From positions 1 to 40,451 of the forward strand of contig PXRE01000032.1 in the NCBI GenBank assembly GCA_003021085.1: 40,451 nt of DNA, in the 5' to 3' direction. The translations under genes were made by a program, and so were the position numbers. The stretch comes from Halobacteriales archaeon QS_1_68_20. Its GTDB lineage: Archaea > Halobacteriota > Halobacteria > Halobacteriales > PXRE01. The notes beneath the pieces were generated by a model. That model was not told the DNA's origin and made no database searches. It saw only the letters and a program-made list of their open reading frames with translations. Shown one piece after another: positions 31,348 through 40,097 of this stretch. Every line of letters begins with the position of its first letter. Position 1 is the stretch's first letter.

Positions 31348-32910
31348 ATGACCGTCCCCCGGCGTGCGGTGCTCGTGGGCCTGGCCGGTGTTCCGTTGGC
31401 CGCGACTGCCAGCGGCCGCCAGGAACCGTTCGGGCGCGAGGCCGCCGTCGGCCGGCCGCAGGCCGAGCCGGGAGCGCCGTTCGACCTCGCCTGGTTACAG
31501 CGTCACGGCCGCAACCAGATCGATACCCTCAGCGCCGTCGAACCCCTGGGGACCGGCGGGTACGCCTTCGTCGGGCACACGGTCCACGCCATCTCCGAGG
31601 ACATCTGGATCGTCCGGGTGACCGAAGACGGGCGAAGCGAGTGGAGCACAGCCGTCCTGCGGTCCGCGACGGCCCGCGTGTTCGACGCCGTGGAGGACCT
31701 CTCGGGCGACCTGATCGGCGGCGGGTGGTACCGGACCGACGGGACCGAGAGCGACGTGCTGATGATGCGGATCACCGGCGAGGGCGACCTGGCGGCCCAC
31801 GAGACCTACGACGTCGGCCACCGCGGCGCGGCGTCGAGGGTCGTCCCGGTCCGGCCCGGCAACTACGCGCTCCTGGGGTACGTCCAGGCCGAAGACGACG
31901 GCGACGTCGCCGCGCTGTCGCTGGTGGCCAGGCCGGACGGGTCGCCGGTAGCCAGGACCGTCCACGCCCTCGACGCCGCCGGGACCTCCTTCGCCGGCGG
32001 TGCCCGGGCAGCGGACGGCGGGTGTCTCGCAGTCGGTCACCACCGTCCAGGGCCGGACGGCGACCAGGAGGCGCTCGTGGTGGCACTCGACCCGCGCGGA
32101 CGGCGGCGGTGGTGGCGGACGCTCGACGGCCCGGCGGACGCCTGGGCCGAGGCGGTCGTCAGCCACCCGGAGGGCGGCTACGTGATCGGCGGGAACGCGG
32201 CCGACGACGGGCCCTGGCTAGTGGCCCTTGACGAGGCCGGCGAGCGACGCTGGCGAACGTCCGTGGGCGACGCCGACGTGCGACTGCGCACGATGTCTGT
32301 CGTGGGAGACGTCGTCCTAGTCGGCGGCCTCGACCCGGCGGACTCGGCGACCGCCTGGGTCGCGGCGGTCGGACCGTCGGGGGACCTCCGCTGGAGCCAC
32401 ACCTACGGTCCCGAGTGGCTCTCGTCGGTCGTCTCGATGGCGACGACGCCGGACGACGGTGTCGTCGCGGCCGGCAACACCCTGCTCGGGCGGAACGGCC
32501 AGGACGGCTTCCTGGCGAAACTGCTCCCGCCGGCCCGCGACCCGGTGCCGGACGTCAGCGTCACCCCGTGGTCGCCGGACCCGGGCGAACAGGTGCTCCT
32601 GGACGGGAGCGGGTCCACGGCCCCCGACGGCGAAATCGCGCGCTACGAGTGGGACCTCACGGGCGACGGCGCGACCGACGCGACCGGGCGGTTCGTCGAA
32701 CACCGGTTCGACGAGTCCGGCGACCACGCGGTCACCTTGCGCGTCGTCGACGACCACGGCCGGACGGGAACGACGACGCTGACCGTCACCGTCGGGACGC
32801 CGACCCCCGACGGCACTGGCATCGACGTTCCGGGGTTCGGCCTGGGGACCGCCGCGGCCGGCCTCGCCGGCGGCATGCTGGTCCGCCTGCTCCGGCGACG
32901 TCGGCAGTGA
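31348..32910 (+). CDS. Exported propeller-PKD protein with PGF-CTERM anchor
   Basis: A 520-residue surface protein. The start MTVPRRAVLVGLAGVPLAAT is a Tat-type signal. The body has a repeated pattern (GTGGYAFVGHTVHAISEDIW, then GYVIGGNAADDGPWLVALD) typical of a beta-propeller. A PKD/Ig-like domain follows near the end, with VLLDGSGSTAPDGEIARYEW and DESGDHAVTLRVVDDHG. The tail is DVPGFGLGTAAAGLAGGMLV then RLLRRRRQ, a PGF-CTERM signal recognised by archaeosortase A. I chose the ATG at 31348 because it aligns with the paralogue and the signal begins there; an ATG at 31321 would add nine residues. The role is unknown but the architecture suggests a ligand-binding surface protein. Confidence 0.86.
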   Translation: MTVPRRAVLVGLAGVPLAATASGRQEPFGREAAVGRPQAEPGAPFDLAWLQRHGRNQIDTLSAVEPLGTGGYAFVGHTVHAISEDIWIVRVTEDGRSEWSTAVLRSATARVFDAVEDLSGDLIGGGWYRTDGTESDVLMMRITGEGDLAAHETYDVGHRGAASRVVPVRPGNYALLGYVQAEDDGDVAALSLVARPDGSPVARTVHALDAAGTSFAGGARAADGGCLAVGHHRPGPDGDQEALVVALDPRGRRRWWRTLDGPADAWAEAVVSHPEGGYVIGGNAADDGPWLVALDEAGERRWRTSVGDADVRLRTMSVVGDVVLVGGLDPADSATAWVAAVGPSGDLRWSHTYGPEWLSSVVSMATTPDDGVVAAGNTLLGRNGQDGFLAKLLPPARDPVPDVSVTPWSPDPGEQVLLDGSGSTAPDGEIARYEWDLTGDGATDATGRFVEHRFDESGDHAVTLRVVDDHGRTGTTTLTVTVGTPTPDGTGIDVPGFGLGTAAAGLAGGMLVRLLRRRRQ

Positions 32911-32981
32911 GTCTCGAAACTGCTCGTCGGTGGTCCCGAGTTTGCCGAACCTTGATAGCTCGACGGCCCGTCGGGACGCGC

Positions 32982-33998
32982 ATGGTTTCCATCGCCGGAG
33001 CCGGTGGGTACGTCCCCCGGTACCGAATCGAGCGCGAGGAGATAGCGCGCCAGCACGGCGGCGCCGCCAGCGGCGAGACGGCGGTGGCCGCCCGCGACGA
33101 GACGCCGGTGACGATGGCCGTCGAAGCCGCCGGGACCGCGCTCGCCCGCGCGGACCTCCGGGGGACGGAACTGGACGCCGTCTTCGCCGCCAGCGTCACG
33201 GACCCGCTCGCGGAACACGGCATCGCCGCCCACGTCGCCTACCGTCACGGCGCAGAGGGCGACGTTCGCACGGGTGACTTCCGTGGGTCGCCCCGGGCCG
33301 CGACGGACGCGTTCGCGGCCGGTCGGCACTTCGTCGCCGCCACCGGCGGGACCGCCCTCGTCGTCGGCGCGGACCAGATGCCGGTCGAACCGGGCCACGA
33401 CGACGAACCCTACTCGGGGGCCGCGGCGGGCGCCGTCGTCCTGGACGACGCCGACGACGCCGCGGCGGCGGTTCACGACGTCGCCGCCAACACCACGGGT
33501 TTCGTCGAACGCCACCGCGAGCACGGCGAACCCGCGGAGGCGGGCGACCGACGCGTCGCGGCCGAGATGGGCTTCGGGGGCGTGGTCCCGGACGCCGCCG
33601 AACGCGCCCTCGCCGAAGCGCCGGACGCGCCCGACGCGGCCGTCGTCGCCGCCCCCGACCAGCGGACGGCGGCGGGTGCCGTCTCGGAGATTCCCGGAGA
33701 GGTCGAACACGTCTCGACCTTCGACCGGGTCGGGTACGCCGGGACGGCGACGTTCTTCCTCGACCTTGCGCACCTGCTGGAGACGGCCGCCGGAGGGACG
33801 ACCGCAATCGCGGTCGCCTACGGCGCAGGCGGCGCTGACGCCGTCGCGCTGACGGTCCGAGACGAGGCGCCTGGGCGCGACGAGGCGGCGGACGTCACGA
33901 CCGTGGCCGAGCAACTGGCGTCAGCGGAGTACGTCACCTACGCCGAGCACCTGCGGTACCGCGAGCGCCCCGAGTACGAGGGGGTGACTGCCGAATGA
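32982..33998 (+). CDS. HMG-CoA-synthase-like protein lacking the catalytic cysteine
   Basis: A 338-residue thiolase-fold protein of the archaeal HMG-CoA synthase family: IAGAGGYVPRYRIEREEIAR at the start, VTMAVEAAGTALARADLRGT, DAVFAASVTDPLAEHG and the later VSTFDRVGYAGTATFFLDLA. Where characterised HMG-CoA synthases have a Cys in FACKAGT, this protein has DFRGSPRAATDAF (about residues 99-110), with Ser, not Cys. It cannot form the acyl-cysteine by the normal route. It is the first gene of an overlapping trio with DUF35 and thiolase proteins, as in the known HMG-CoA synthase/thiolase complex, so it may be a structural or altered-chemistry partner. The ATG at 32982 has CTTGATAG 27 nt upstream. 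Confidence 0.85.
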   Translation: MVSIAGAGGYVPRYRIEREEIARQHGGAASGETAVAARDETPVTMAVEAAGTALARADLRGTELDAVFAASVTDPLAEHGIAAHVAYRHGAEGDVRTGDFRGSPRAATDAFAAGRHFVAATGGTALVVGADQMPVEPGHDDEPYSGAAAGAVVLDDADDAAAAVHDVAANTTGFVERHREHGEPAEAGDRRVAAEMGFGGVVPDAAERALAEAPDAPDAAVVAAPDQRTAAGAVSEIPGEVEHVSTFDRVGYAGTATFFLDLAHLLETAAGGTTAIAVAYGAGGADAVALTVRDEAPGRDEAADVTTVAEQLASAEYVTYAEHLRYRERPEYEGVTAE

Positions 33999-34462
33999 GC
34001 GGAATTCGCTACTCGCGGGACCGGCGGCAACACGACCGCCTGGTCGCGTTCGAGTGCCAGGACTGCGGGTGGGTGTCCTACCCCGAACAGCGGCGGACCT
34101 GCAAGCGCTGCGGGGCGGCCCCGGCCGAGTTCGAAGAGGTGCAACTCGCCGAGCGCGGCGAAGTGCAGACGTACGTCGTCCAGTCGCGCCTTCCCGAGGA
34201 GTTCGAGACGCCCCAGCCGGTCGCCGTCGTGGACCTGCCCCAGGTCGACGGCGAGGGCGAACCGGCGCGGGTGTACGGCCTCCTGACGGAGACGGACGGC
34301 GACGATCTGGAGGTGGGCCGCGAGGTGGTCGCCAGGTACCGCGAACTGTTCACCGCCGGCGACCGGCCCGTCCACTCGTTCAAGTTCGCACCCCCGCGCG
34401 CGGAGAGTATCGGTACGGACGGAGACGGTGCTGGCGACCGCGGCGGGGAGGGGGAGCGATGA
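33995..34462 (+). CDS. Zn-ribbon/OB-fold DUF35 protein
   Basis: A 155-residue protein of the DUF35 family, which bridges a thiolase and an HMG-CoA synthase and helps channel acyl-CoA. The zinc ribbon has C21, C24, C36 and C39 in FECQDCGWVSYPEQRRTCKR. The OB part follows (VQLAERGEVQTYVVQSRLPE, then QPVAVVDLPQVDGEG and VARYREL). The Gly/Asp-rich last 25 residues are a poorly conserved tail. It overlaps its neighbours by 4 nt at both ends (ATGA), so the three genes are probably translated together. The chemistry is carried out by the flanking enzymes, not by this protein. Confidence 0.9.
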   Translation: MSGIRYSRDRRQHDRLVAFECQDCGWVSYPEQRRTCKRCGAAPAEFEEVQLAERGEVQTYVVQSRLPEEFETPQPVAVVDLPQVDGEGEPARVYGLLTETDGDDLEVGREVVARYRELFTAGDRPVHSFKFAPPRAESIGTDGDGAGDRGGEGER

Positions 34463-35613
34463 CCCGCGACGCCTACGTCCTCGGCCGGGGGATGATCGAC
34501 TTCGGGGAGCGCTACGAGGACTCCTTCGACGACCTGCTGGAGGAGGCGTACCTCGCCCTGCTGGATGACGTGAACGTCGGTTCCGACGAAATCGACGCGG
34601 CCTGGTACGGGACGCTGGACGTGGCCGACGAGGGCATGTCCGGGGCCGCGGTCGCGCACGCGACCGGCCTGTTCGAGACCCCGATCACGCAGGTCGTCAA
34701 CGCCTGCGCGACCGGGAGCGACGCCGTGCGGAACGCCGTCCTCGCGGTCGAATCCGGGCAGGTCGACTGCGCGCTCGTGATCGGCGCGGAGAAGATGCGG
34801 GACACCGCCGAGGGCCTGATCTCGCTGGCCGCCGAGAAGCGCGTCTGGCGCGGCCGCGGCGTGACCATGCCCGCGTTCTTCGGGATGCGGGCGACCCGGC
34901 ACATGGAGGAGTACGGGACCACCCGCGAGCAGATCGCGGAGGTCAGCGTCAAGAACCACCGCCACGGGTCGATGTACCCCCACGCCCACTACAAGTTCGA
35001 GTGCTCGGTCGACGACGTGCTCTCGTCGACCACGATCAGCGAACCGCTGAACCTCTACGACTGCTGTCCGGTGACCGACGGCGCAGCGGCGGTGCTGATC
35101 GGGACCGAGGACCTCGCCCGCGAGCACGCCCCCGAACTCGTCCGGGTGGCCGGCACGGGCCTCTCCTCGGACTCGTTCGTCCGCGGCAACGACGCCTCGC
35201 TGACGCACTTCCCCGCCACCCGCGACGCGTCGAGTCGCGCCTACGAGGCGTCCGGCTACGGCCCCGAGGACGTCGACGTCGCGGAGGTCCACGACTGCTT
35301 CTCCATCACCGAACTGGTCACCTACGAGGACCTCGGTTTCTGCGAGGTCGGCGATGGCGGCCGGTTCGTGGCGGAGGGTCGCGCTGATCTGGACGGCGAG
35401 GTGGCCGTCAACCCCAGCGGCGGCCTGCTGGCGAAGGGCCATCCCATCGGGGCCACGGGCGTCGCGCAGGTCGCGGAGATTTACGAACAGTTGATCGGCC
35501 AGGCGGGCGACGTGCAGGTCGACGGCGTGGAGGTGGGGTTGCAGCACAACATCGGCGTCGGGCGGAACGCGACTGGTAGTGTTTCGTGTGTGAACGTGCT
35601 GGAGCGGGTCTGA
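34459..35613 (+). CDS. Thiolase family protein (acetyl-CoA acetyltransferase-like)
   Basis: A 384-residue thiolase. C83 in VVNACATGSDAV is the acyl-accepting cysteine. H278 and C280 in VAEVHDCFSITEL, and H328 in GGLLAKGHPIGATG, are the further catalytic residues of the SCPx/archaeal type. The likely reaction is Claisen condensation or thiolytic cleavage of a 3-oxoacyl-CoA. With the upstream DUF35 and HMG-CoA-synthase-like genes it forms the usual trio, but since the synthase partner lacks its Cys, the complex may not make HMG-CoA. It may be a paralogue of the mevalonate-pathway complex with another substrate. The start overlaps the DUF35 stop by 4 nt. Confidence 0.91.
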   Translation: MTRDAYVLGRGMIDFGERYEDSFDDLLEEAYLALLDDVNVGSDEIDAAWYGTLDVADEGMSGAAVAHATGLFETPITQVVNACATGSDAVRNAVLAVESGQVDCALVIGAEKMRDTAEGLISLAAEKRVWRGRGVTMPAFFGMRATRHMEEYGTTREQIAEVSVKNHRHGSMYPHAHYKFECSVDDVLSSTTISEPLNLYDCCPVTDGAAAVLIGTEDLAREHAPELVRVAGTGLSSDSFVRGNDASLTHFPATRDASSRAYEASGYGPEDVDVAEVHDCFSITELVTYEDLGFCEVGDGGRFVAEGRADLDGEVAVNPSGGLLAKGHPIGATGVAQVAEIYEQLIGQAGDVQVDGVEVGLQHNIGVGRNATGSVSCVNVLERV

Positions 35614-35701
35614 GGCTCCCCTCCCGGACGCTCTCGTTGGCCTGATCGCCCCTCTCGCCGCGCGGGAAAGAGGCAAGTGAGTCCCCCGCGCAGGTGGTGG
35701 C

Positions 35702-37399
35702 ATGACAGGGAGCGACACGGGTGCGGACCTCTTCGTCGACGCCCTCGAACGGTACGGCGTCGAGTACGTCTTCGGCAACCCCGGGACCACGGAGTTGCCG
35801 GTGATGGAGGCGCTGGCCGACAGCGACCTGGAGTACGTCCTCGGCCTCCACGAGGACGTCGCGGTCGGGATGGCGGCGGGGTACGCCCAGACCCGCCGGT
35901 ACCACGGCCACCACGACGCCGACGTCACCCCGGTCGGCGTCGCCAACCTCCACACCGCGCCCGGGACCGCACACGGCCTGGGGAACCTGCTGAACGCGAA
36001 GTTCACGGGCGCGCCGCTGGTCGTCACCGCGGGCCACCACAGCACCGACTTCCGACACGAGGAACCCATCCTCGCGGGCGACCTCGTGGAGATGACCGAC
36101 CAGTACTGCAAGTGGTCCGCCGAGGTGCTGGACGTGGACGCGCTCCCGACCATGCTCCGGCGGGCGTTCCGCGTGGCGCTGTCCCCACCGACCGGGCCGG
36201 TGTTCCTCGGCCTGCCGATGGACGTGACCATGGCCGAGACCGACGCCGACCCCGAGCGCCTGGGGGAGATTCCGAACGCCGGCCGGGGCGACCCCGGACA
36301 GATCGAACGCGCCGCGGACCTGCTGGTGGATGCGGAGGGCGCGGTCCTCGTCGTCGGCGACGGAATCGCCCGCTCCGGCGAAGACGCCGTCGGGGCCGCC
36401 GTCGACCTCGCGGAGGCGGTCGGCATGCGCGTCCACGGCGAGATTCTCGCCTGCGAGGTGGACTTCCCGACCGGCCACGACCAGTGGGTCTCGTACATTC
36501 CGCCGGACGAGGACCTCGCGGCGACCATCATGAGCACCGACGTGCTGGTGCTGGCCGGAACCTCCACGAGCACGACGCTGACGGCCCACGAGCGCGACCT
36601 GGTGAGCGAGGACACCACCTGCGTCCACCTCGGGGACGACGCCTGGCAACTCGGCAAGAACCAGCCCGCGGACGCCGCCGTGCTGGGCGACCCCGGTCTC
36701 GTCATGGCCGAACTCGCCGAGCGGGTGGGCGACCGCATCGACGAGGGGACCGTCCAGCGCCGCCTGGAGAACGTGGACGTGTTCAAGCAGATGGCCGCCC
36801 AGCAAGTCGAGGAGATGGGTGAAGACGAGAAACCCGACGACCCCCGCGCTTCGAAGGTCGAACTCGTCGACGCGATGGAGGCCGTCGCCGGGGACGCCTA
36901 CGTCGTCGACGAGGGGGTCACCTCGAAGTACGCGATGCTCACCCGCTGGGACTTTACGCCCGAGCAGTACGTCTCGAACAAGGGCGGTGGCCTGGGCTAC
37001 GGCCTCCCGGCCGCGGTCGGGGCCGCGATGGCCGAGGCCGACCGCGAGGACCGACAGCCGCGGGACGTCGTGGGCTTCGTCGGCGACGGGTCGTACCTCT
37101 ACTACCCCCAGACGATGTACTCGGCGGCCCGGCACGACGTCGACCTCACGGCCGTGATCCCGGACAACCGCAACTACCGCATCCTCAAGGACAACACCCT
37201 GGACATCTTCGGCGGCGACGAGGACGACCACGAGTTCGTCGGCATGGACTTCGACCCGCCGGTGGACCTCCCCGCCAACGCCCAGAGCCACGGCGCCGAG
37301 GGGCGACTGGTCGAGCGCCCCGACGAGATCGAGGACGCGCTCGCGGAGGCGCTGGAATCGGACGGCCCGGTCGTGCTGGACGTGCTGGTCCACGACTGA
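35702..37399 (+). CDS. Thiamine-pyrophosphate-dependent enzyme (acetolactate synthase/benzoylformate decarboxylase type)
   Basis: A 565-residue three-domain TPP enzyme. The N-terminal pyrimidine-binding domain has VEYVFGNPGTTELPVMEALA and LGLHEDVAVGMAAGYAQTRR; the Glu in LHED is the one that activates TPP. A central transhydrogenase-like domain spans about 190-330. The C-terminal domain has the TPP motif starting VGFVGDGSYLYYPQTMYSAA and ending at PDNRNYRIL, where most relatives have Asn-Asn. It may decarboxylate a 2-oxo acid; substrates of this haloarchaeal subgroup are not known. It starts 88 bp after the thiolase, so co-transcription is uncertain. Confidence 0.88.
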   Translation: MTGSDTGADLFVDALERYGVEYVFGNPGTTELPVMEALADSDLEYVLGLHEDVAVGMAAGYAQTRRYHGHHDADVTPVGVANLHTAPGTAHGLGNLLNAKFTGAPLVVTAGHHSTDFRHEEPILAGDLVEMTDQYCKWSAEVLDVDALPTMLRRAFRVALSPPTGPVFLGLPMDVTMAETDADPERLGEIPNAGRGDPGQIERAADLLVDAEGAVLVVGDGIARSGEDAVGAAVDLAEAVGMRVHGEILACEVDFPTGHDQWVSYIPPDEDLAATIMSTDVLVLAGTSTSTTLTAHERDLVSEDTTCVHLGDDAWQLGKNQPADAAVLGDPGLVMAELAERVGDRIDEGTVQRRLENVDVFKQMAAQQVEEMGEDEKPDDPRASKVELVDAMEAVAGDAYVVDEGVTSKYAMLTRWDFTPEQYVSNKGGGLGYGLPAAVGAAMAEADREDRQPRDVVGFVGDGSYLYYPQTMYSAARHDVDLTAVIPDNRNYRILKDNTLDIFGGDEDDHEFVGMDFDPPVDLPANAQSHGAEGRLVERPDEIEDALAEALESDGPVVLDVLVHD

Positions 37400-37443
37400 A
37401 TGGGATTGCTGCGATCTTCGCGTCGTGGCTCGTTCAATACGAT

Positions 37444-38196
37444 CTACCGATCCCGGCGTAGTGCGTAGCGGACGCCAGTATCGTCGCTGACGTACACGGT
37501 CCCGTCACTGAGCGCGGGTGCCCCGTATATTTTACTTCCAGTGCTGAACGTCCATCGCTCGTCCCCGTTCGATGCTTCGAGGGCGTACACGTTCCCGTCT
37601 AACGAGGTGACGAAGATAGTGTCGCCATCAGCGACGGGCGACGCGTCTATCCTGCCGTCGGTCACGACTTCCCAACCGACGCTCCCCTCGTTTCGGTCGA
37701 TACTGTATACGGTGTCCGTACTACGGACGAAAATACTGCCGGACGTGACGGTCGGCCCGTCCGTAATCTGGCCCCCGGTTGCAGTGGTCCACTCGACTTT
37801 CCCGGTCGTTCTGTCGAGGGCGAACAGGTTGTCTGGAACGGTTCCGACGTAAACAGCGTCTGTCGTTACGGCCGGTCGACTGACGACGTCTTCCCCGATC
37901 CGTCGCGCCCAGTCGAGTTCTCCCGTCTCGGTGTCCAGGGCGTACGTCGTTCCATCGTCGTCCGTGACGACGACCGCTATTCCGTCCGCTGTTACCGGCG
38001 GAGACGTGAACGAGACGTCTTCGTCGGGTCGATACTTCCACTGGAGATCCCCAGACGCACCGTCGAAAGCGTGGACCGCGTCCCCACCGACGTACACGGT
38101 TCCGCTATCGAAGACGGGAGCAGTACCTTTGATCCTACGGATCTCCCGTTTCCACGTGATTTTCCATCGACGGTGTCGATCGCATAGAGTTTAGCT
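37444..38196 (-). pseudogene. PQQ-type beta-propeller, 5' end lost at an IS
   Basis: From the stop at 37444 back to 38196 the minus strand encodes propeller repeats such as GTVYVGGDAVHAFDGASGDL, DNLFALDRTTGKVEWTTATG and DGNVYALEASNGDERWTFST. The open frame begins within WKREIRRIKGTAPVFDSGTV. Just upstream, LYAIDTVDGK is in another frame, one A short in an A-run (plus-strand T-run at 38160-38163). The homology then stops at the IS left end at 38197, so the signal peptide and first blades are gone. No 5' part appears on the other side of the IS. It is related to the lipoprotein gene at 24637. Confidence 0.8.
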
Positions 38197-39118
38197 GGCT
38201 CTGTTGAAATCCGTAGTGAGTTATAGATTCAGTCGGTAGTTCGAGTAGATGGAGACCCTCCCAAAGTCTCGATTGCTCCGGTTTGTCGAGGAAGCATTTC
38301 AGTTAGCGCAACGTGCCGTGGCTCGATACTCCTCGAAGTTCTCGAAACAACGCTACACGCTCCATCAGCACATCGTTCTCCTGTGTCTCAACGTTCAAAA
38401 AGACACGACGTATCGAACACTTCTCGACGAACTCATCGAGATGCCCCGTATTCGACACAATCAACCTCGCCGAACTTCCTGCCCCATCAACGCTGTGCAA
38501 AGCCTTCGATAGACTTGACATGACCGTCTGGCGAGTGCTTCTCAATCGCTCCGTTTCATTGCTCCCGACCAACGGTGTTGCGGGAATCGACGCCTCGGGG
38601 TTCGGCCGCAGTCACGCCTCAAAACACGACACGAAACGAGCCGAACTCACGATTCAGCAGCTCAAAGTGACACTGCTGGTCGATACGAAGGAGAACGTAA
38701 TCCTTGATTTACATGTGACGACGACACGAAAACACGATAGCCAGATCGCCCCGTCTTTGATCAAGCACAATCCAGAGACCATTGACATCCTTCTCGGTGA
38801 CAAAGGATATGACGGTCAGAAAATCAGGCGACTTGCCCGCGAACACGAGGTTCGTTAATCAAGCATCGTGCGTTCACGTCGCTTCACGAGGCATGGAACA
38901 CGCGCTTAGACGCTAATCTCTACGGACAGCGGAGTCAATCAGAGACAGTCAACTCGACGCTCAAGCGGAAATACGGTGCGTTCGTCCGATCACGACGCTG
39001 GTGGAAGCAGTTTCGTGAACTCGTCCTTACGTGCCTCGTCCACAATATCGACCGAGCCCTCTAACGATCAGTACAAAGCGTGGATAGAGCAGACTGTTCG
39101 ATTCAGGAACTCGTCGGT
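38197..39118 (+). mobile_element. Degenerate IS5-family-like insertion sequence
   Basis: The left end starts GGCTCTGTTGAAATCC at 38197, where the propeller gene's homology stops. The single transposase reading frame (38249-39064) is broken. No matching inverted end is found between 39065 and 39118, so the right end has been lost or has decayed. An imperfect match to it (13 of 16 bases) lies further right, at 40165-40180. No target duplication can be assigned. Confidence 0.7.
38249..39064 (+). pseudogene. Transposase with two frameshifts
   Basis: The first frame begins METLPKSRLLRFVEEAFQLA, then QRAVARYSSKFSKQRYTLHQ, ending at EMPRI. Near 38458 the reading moves to a second frame (FDTINLAELPAPSTLCKAFD, GVAGIDASGFGRSHASKHDT, DLHVTTTRKHDSQIAPSLIK, ILLGDKGYDGQKIRRLAREH). 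At 38856 a TAA ends it, where four bases appear to be lost, and the sequence resumes in the first frame with LIKHRAFTSLHEAWNTRLDA, SETVNSTLKRKYGAFVRSRR and NIDRAL. Acidic DDE residues are plausible at GIDAS, LLGDKG and SETVNS. It is typical of haloarchaeal IS5-family transposases and is not functional as it stands. Confidence 0.85.
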
Positions 39119-40066
39119 TCAGCTCTCCACCGGCCTGCCGTCGGTTCCGACCATCTCTCCTTCGCGTTTGACCCACTCCGAAACGTCCGTCTCGATGGTC
39201 AGGTCACCTCGACGCCACCGGATCCACCCCGCCAGCACCAGATAGGTCACCAGGTACAGCGGAATCGAGACCCAGAGCCCACGGATCCCCTGCTGAAGCG
39301 TTGTCACTTCGAACAGCGACGGGAACTGCGTTGCCATCGCCGATCCCGCGAAGAGATGCCCTGCCGCCCAGCTGCTTCCCCAGTGAACGCCGACAGTCAG
39401 CGCCAAGTTGTCGGTGTGGACGTACAGCGCCCCGAAGACGGCACCACCCACGGCGTGGGCCAGGACGTCCACTGGGCCCGGCATTCCGTGAATCACCGTG
39501 AAAAACAGGATGCCGACGAGCCAGCCCCCGATAACTGCCCGGCGAGGGTCCAGCCCGCGGCTCCGGAAACCCTCGGCCGCACTCTGGAGGACGATGGCGA
39601 AAAACACCAGATCCTGAACCAGCGAGTTGATCGCCAGCGACACCATCGTTCCAACGAGGCCAACCAGGATGGACCCGCGAGGGGCCGTCAGCGAGAGTTC
39701 GATGCGTGTCCAGCCCAGCGACGCAGCGAGTGCGTGCCAGCTACTCCAGACTGCGAGGACAACGGTAAACCCGATAAATAGGTTCACCAGCCACGAGCGC
39801 GTGGCCGACACCCCGTAGTCCGAGACGGGTCGCCGGTCAACGAGCCGTGCCCACACCACCAGCAACCCGAGGAAGATAACGCCCTGGAGTGGCCCTCCGG
39901 GAATCATGCCCGACACGCCGAGTACCGGCATCACCAGCCCGACCAGCACGCCGACGAGCGGGAGAAGCGGCCAGGCCAGCAGGAACCGCCAGGTGGCCCG
40001 GAGCCGCTGCTCGTCCGCTCCCCACAAAACCGCTCGCACGCGATTTGTCACTTTTCCTCCCGACAT
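39119..40066 (-). CDS. CPBP-family membrane protein without the glutamate motif
   Basis: A 315-residue polytopic protein with about eight hydrophobic segments, for example LLPLVGVLVGLVMPVLGVS, VNLFIGFTVVLAVWSSWHAL and AVIGGWLVGILFFTVIHGMP. It resembles the CPBP/Rce1 intramembrane protease family in its C-terminal half. Motif 1 (E-E-x3-R) is replaced by QDLVFF in SLVQDLVFFAIVLQSAAEGF. Motif 2 (F-x3-H) survives as FTVIH, and a later H appears in GVHWGSSW. It therefore probably has no protease activity. The ATG at 40066 has TATAGAA (40091-40097) about 28 nt upstream. It lies between IS debris and a DNA methyltransferase. Confidence 0.78.
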   Translation of the reverse strand: MSGGKVTNRVRAVLWGADEQRLRATWRFLLAWPLLPLVGVLVGLVMPVLGVSGMIPGGPLQGVIFLGLLVVWARLVDRRPVSDYGVSATRSWLVNLFIGFTVVLAVWSSWHALAASLGWTRIELSLTAPRGSILVGLVGTMVSLAINSLVQDLVFFAIVLQSAAEGFRSRGLDPRRAVIGGWLVGILFFTVIHGMPGPVDVLAHAVGGAVFGALYVHTDNLALTVGVHWGSSWAAGHLFAGSAMATQFPSLFEVTTLQQGIRGLWVSIPLYLVTYLVLAGWIRWRRGDLTIETDVSEWVKREGEMVGTDGRPVES

Positions 40067-40090
40067 ATCACTCGATATGCCAACAACTCG

Positions 40091-40097
40091 TATAGAA
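40091..40097 (-). promoter_or_regulatory. TATA box of the CPBP-like gene
   Basis: TTCTATA on the minus strand is centred about 28 nt before the ATG at 40066. Confidence 0.5.

Noticed and set aside
34078..36786. 902-codon minus-strand ORF opposite the thiolase and TPP genes
   Set aside because: It is the shadow of strong G/C third-position use on the other strand. Its composition is Ser/Arg/Thr-rich and has no domain pattern.
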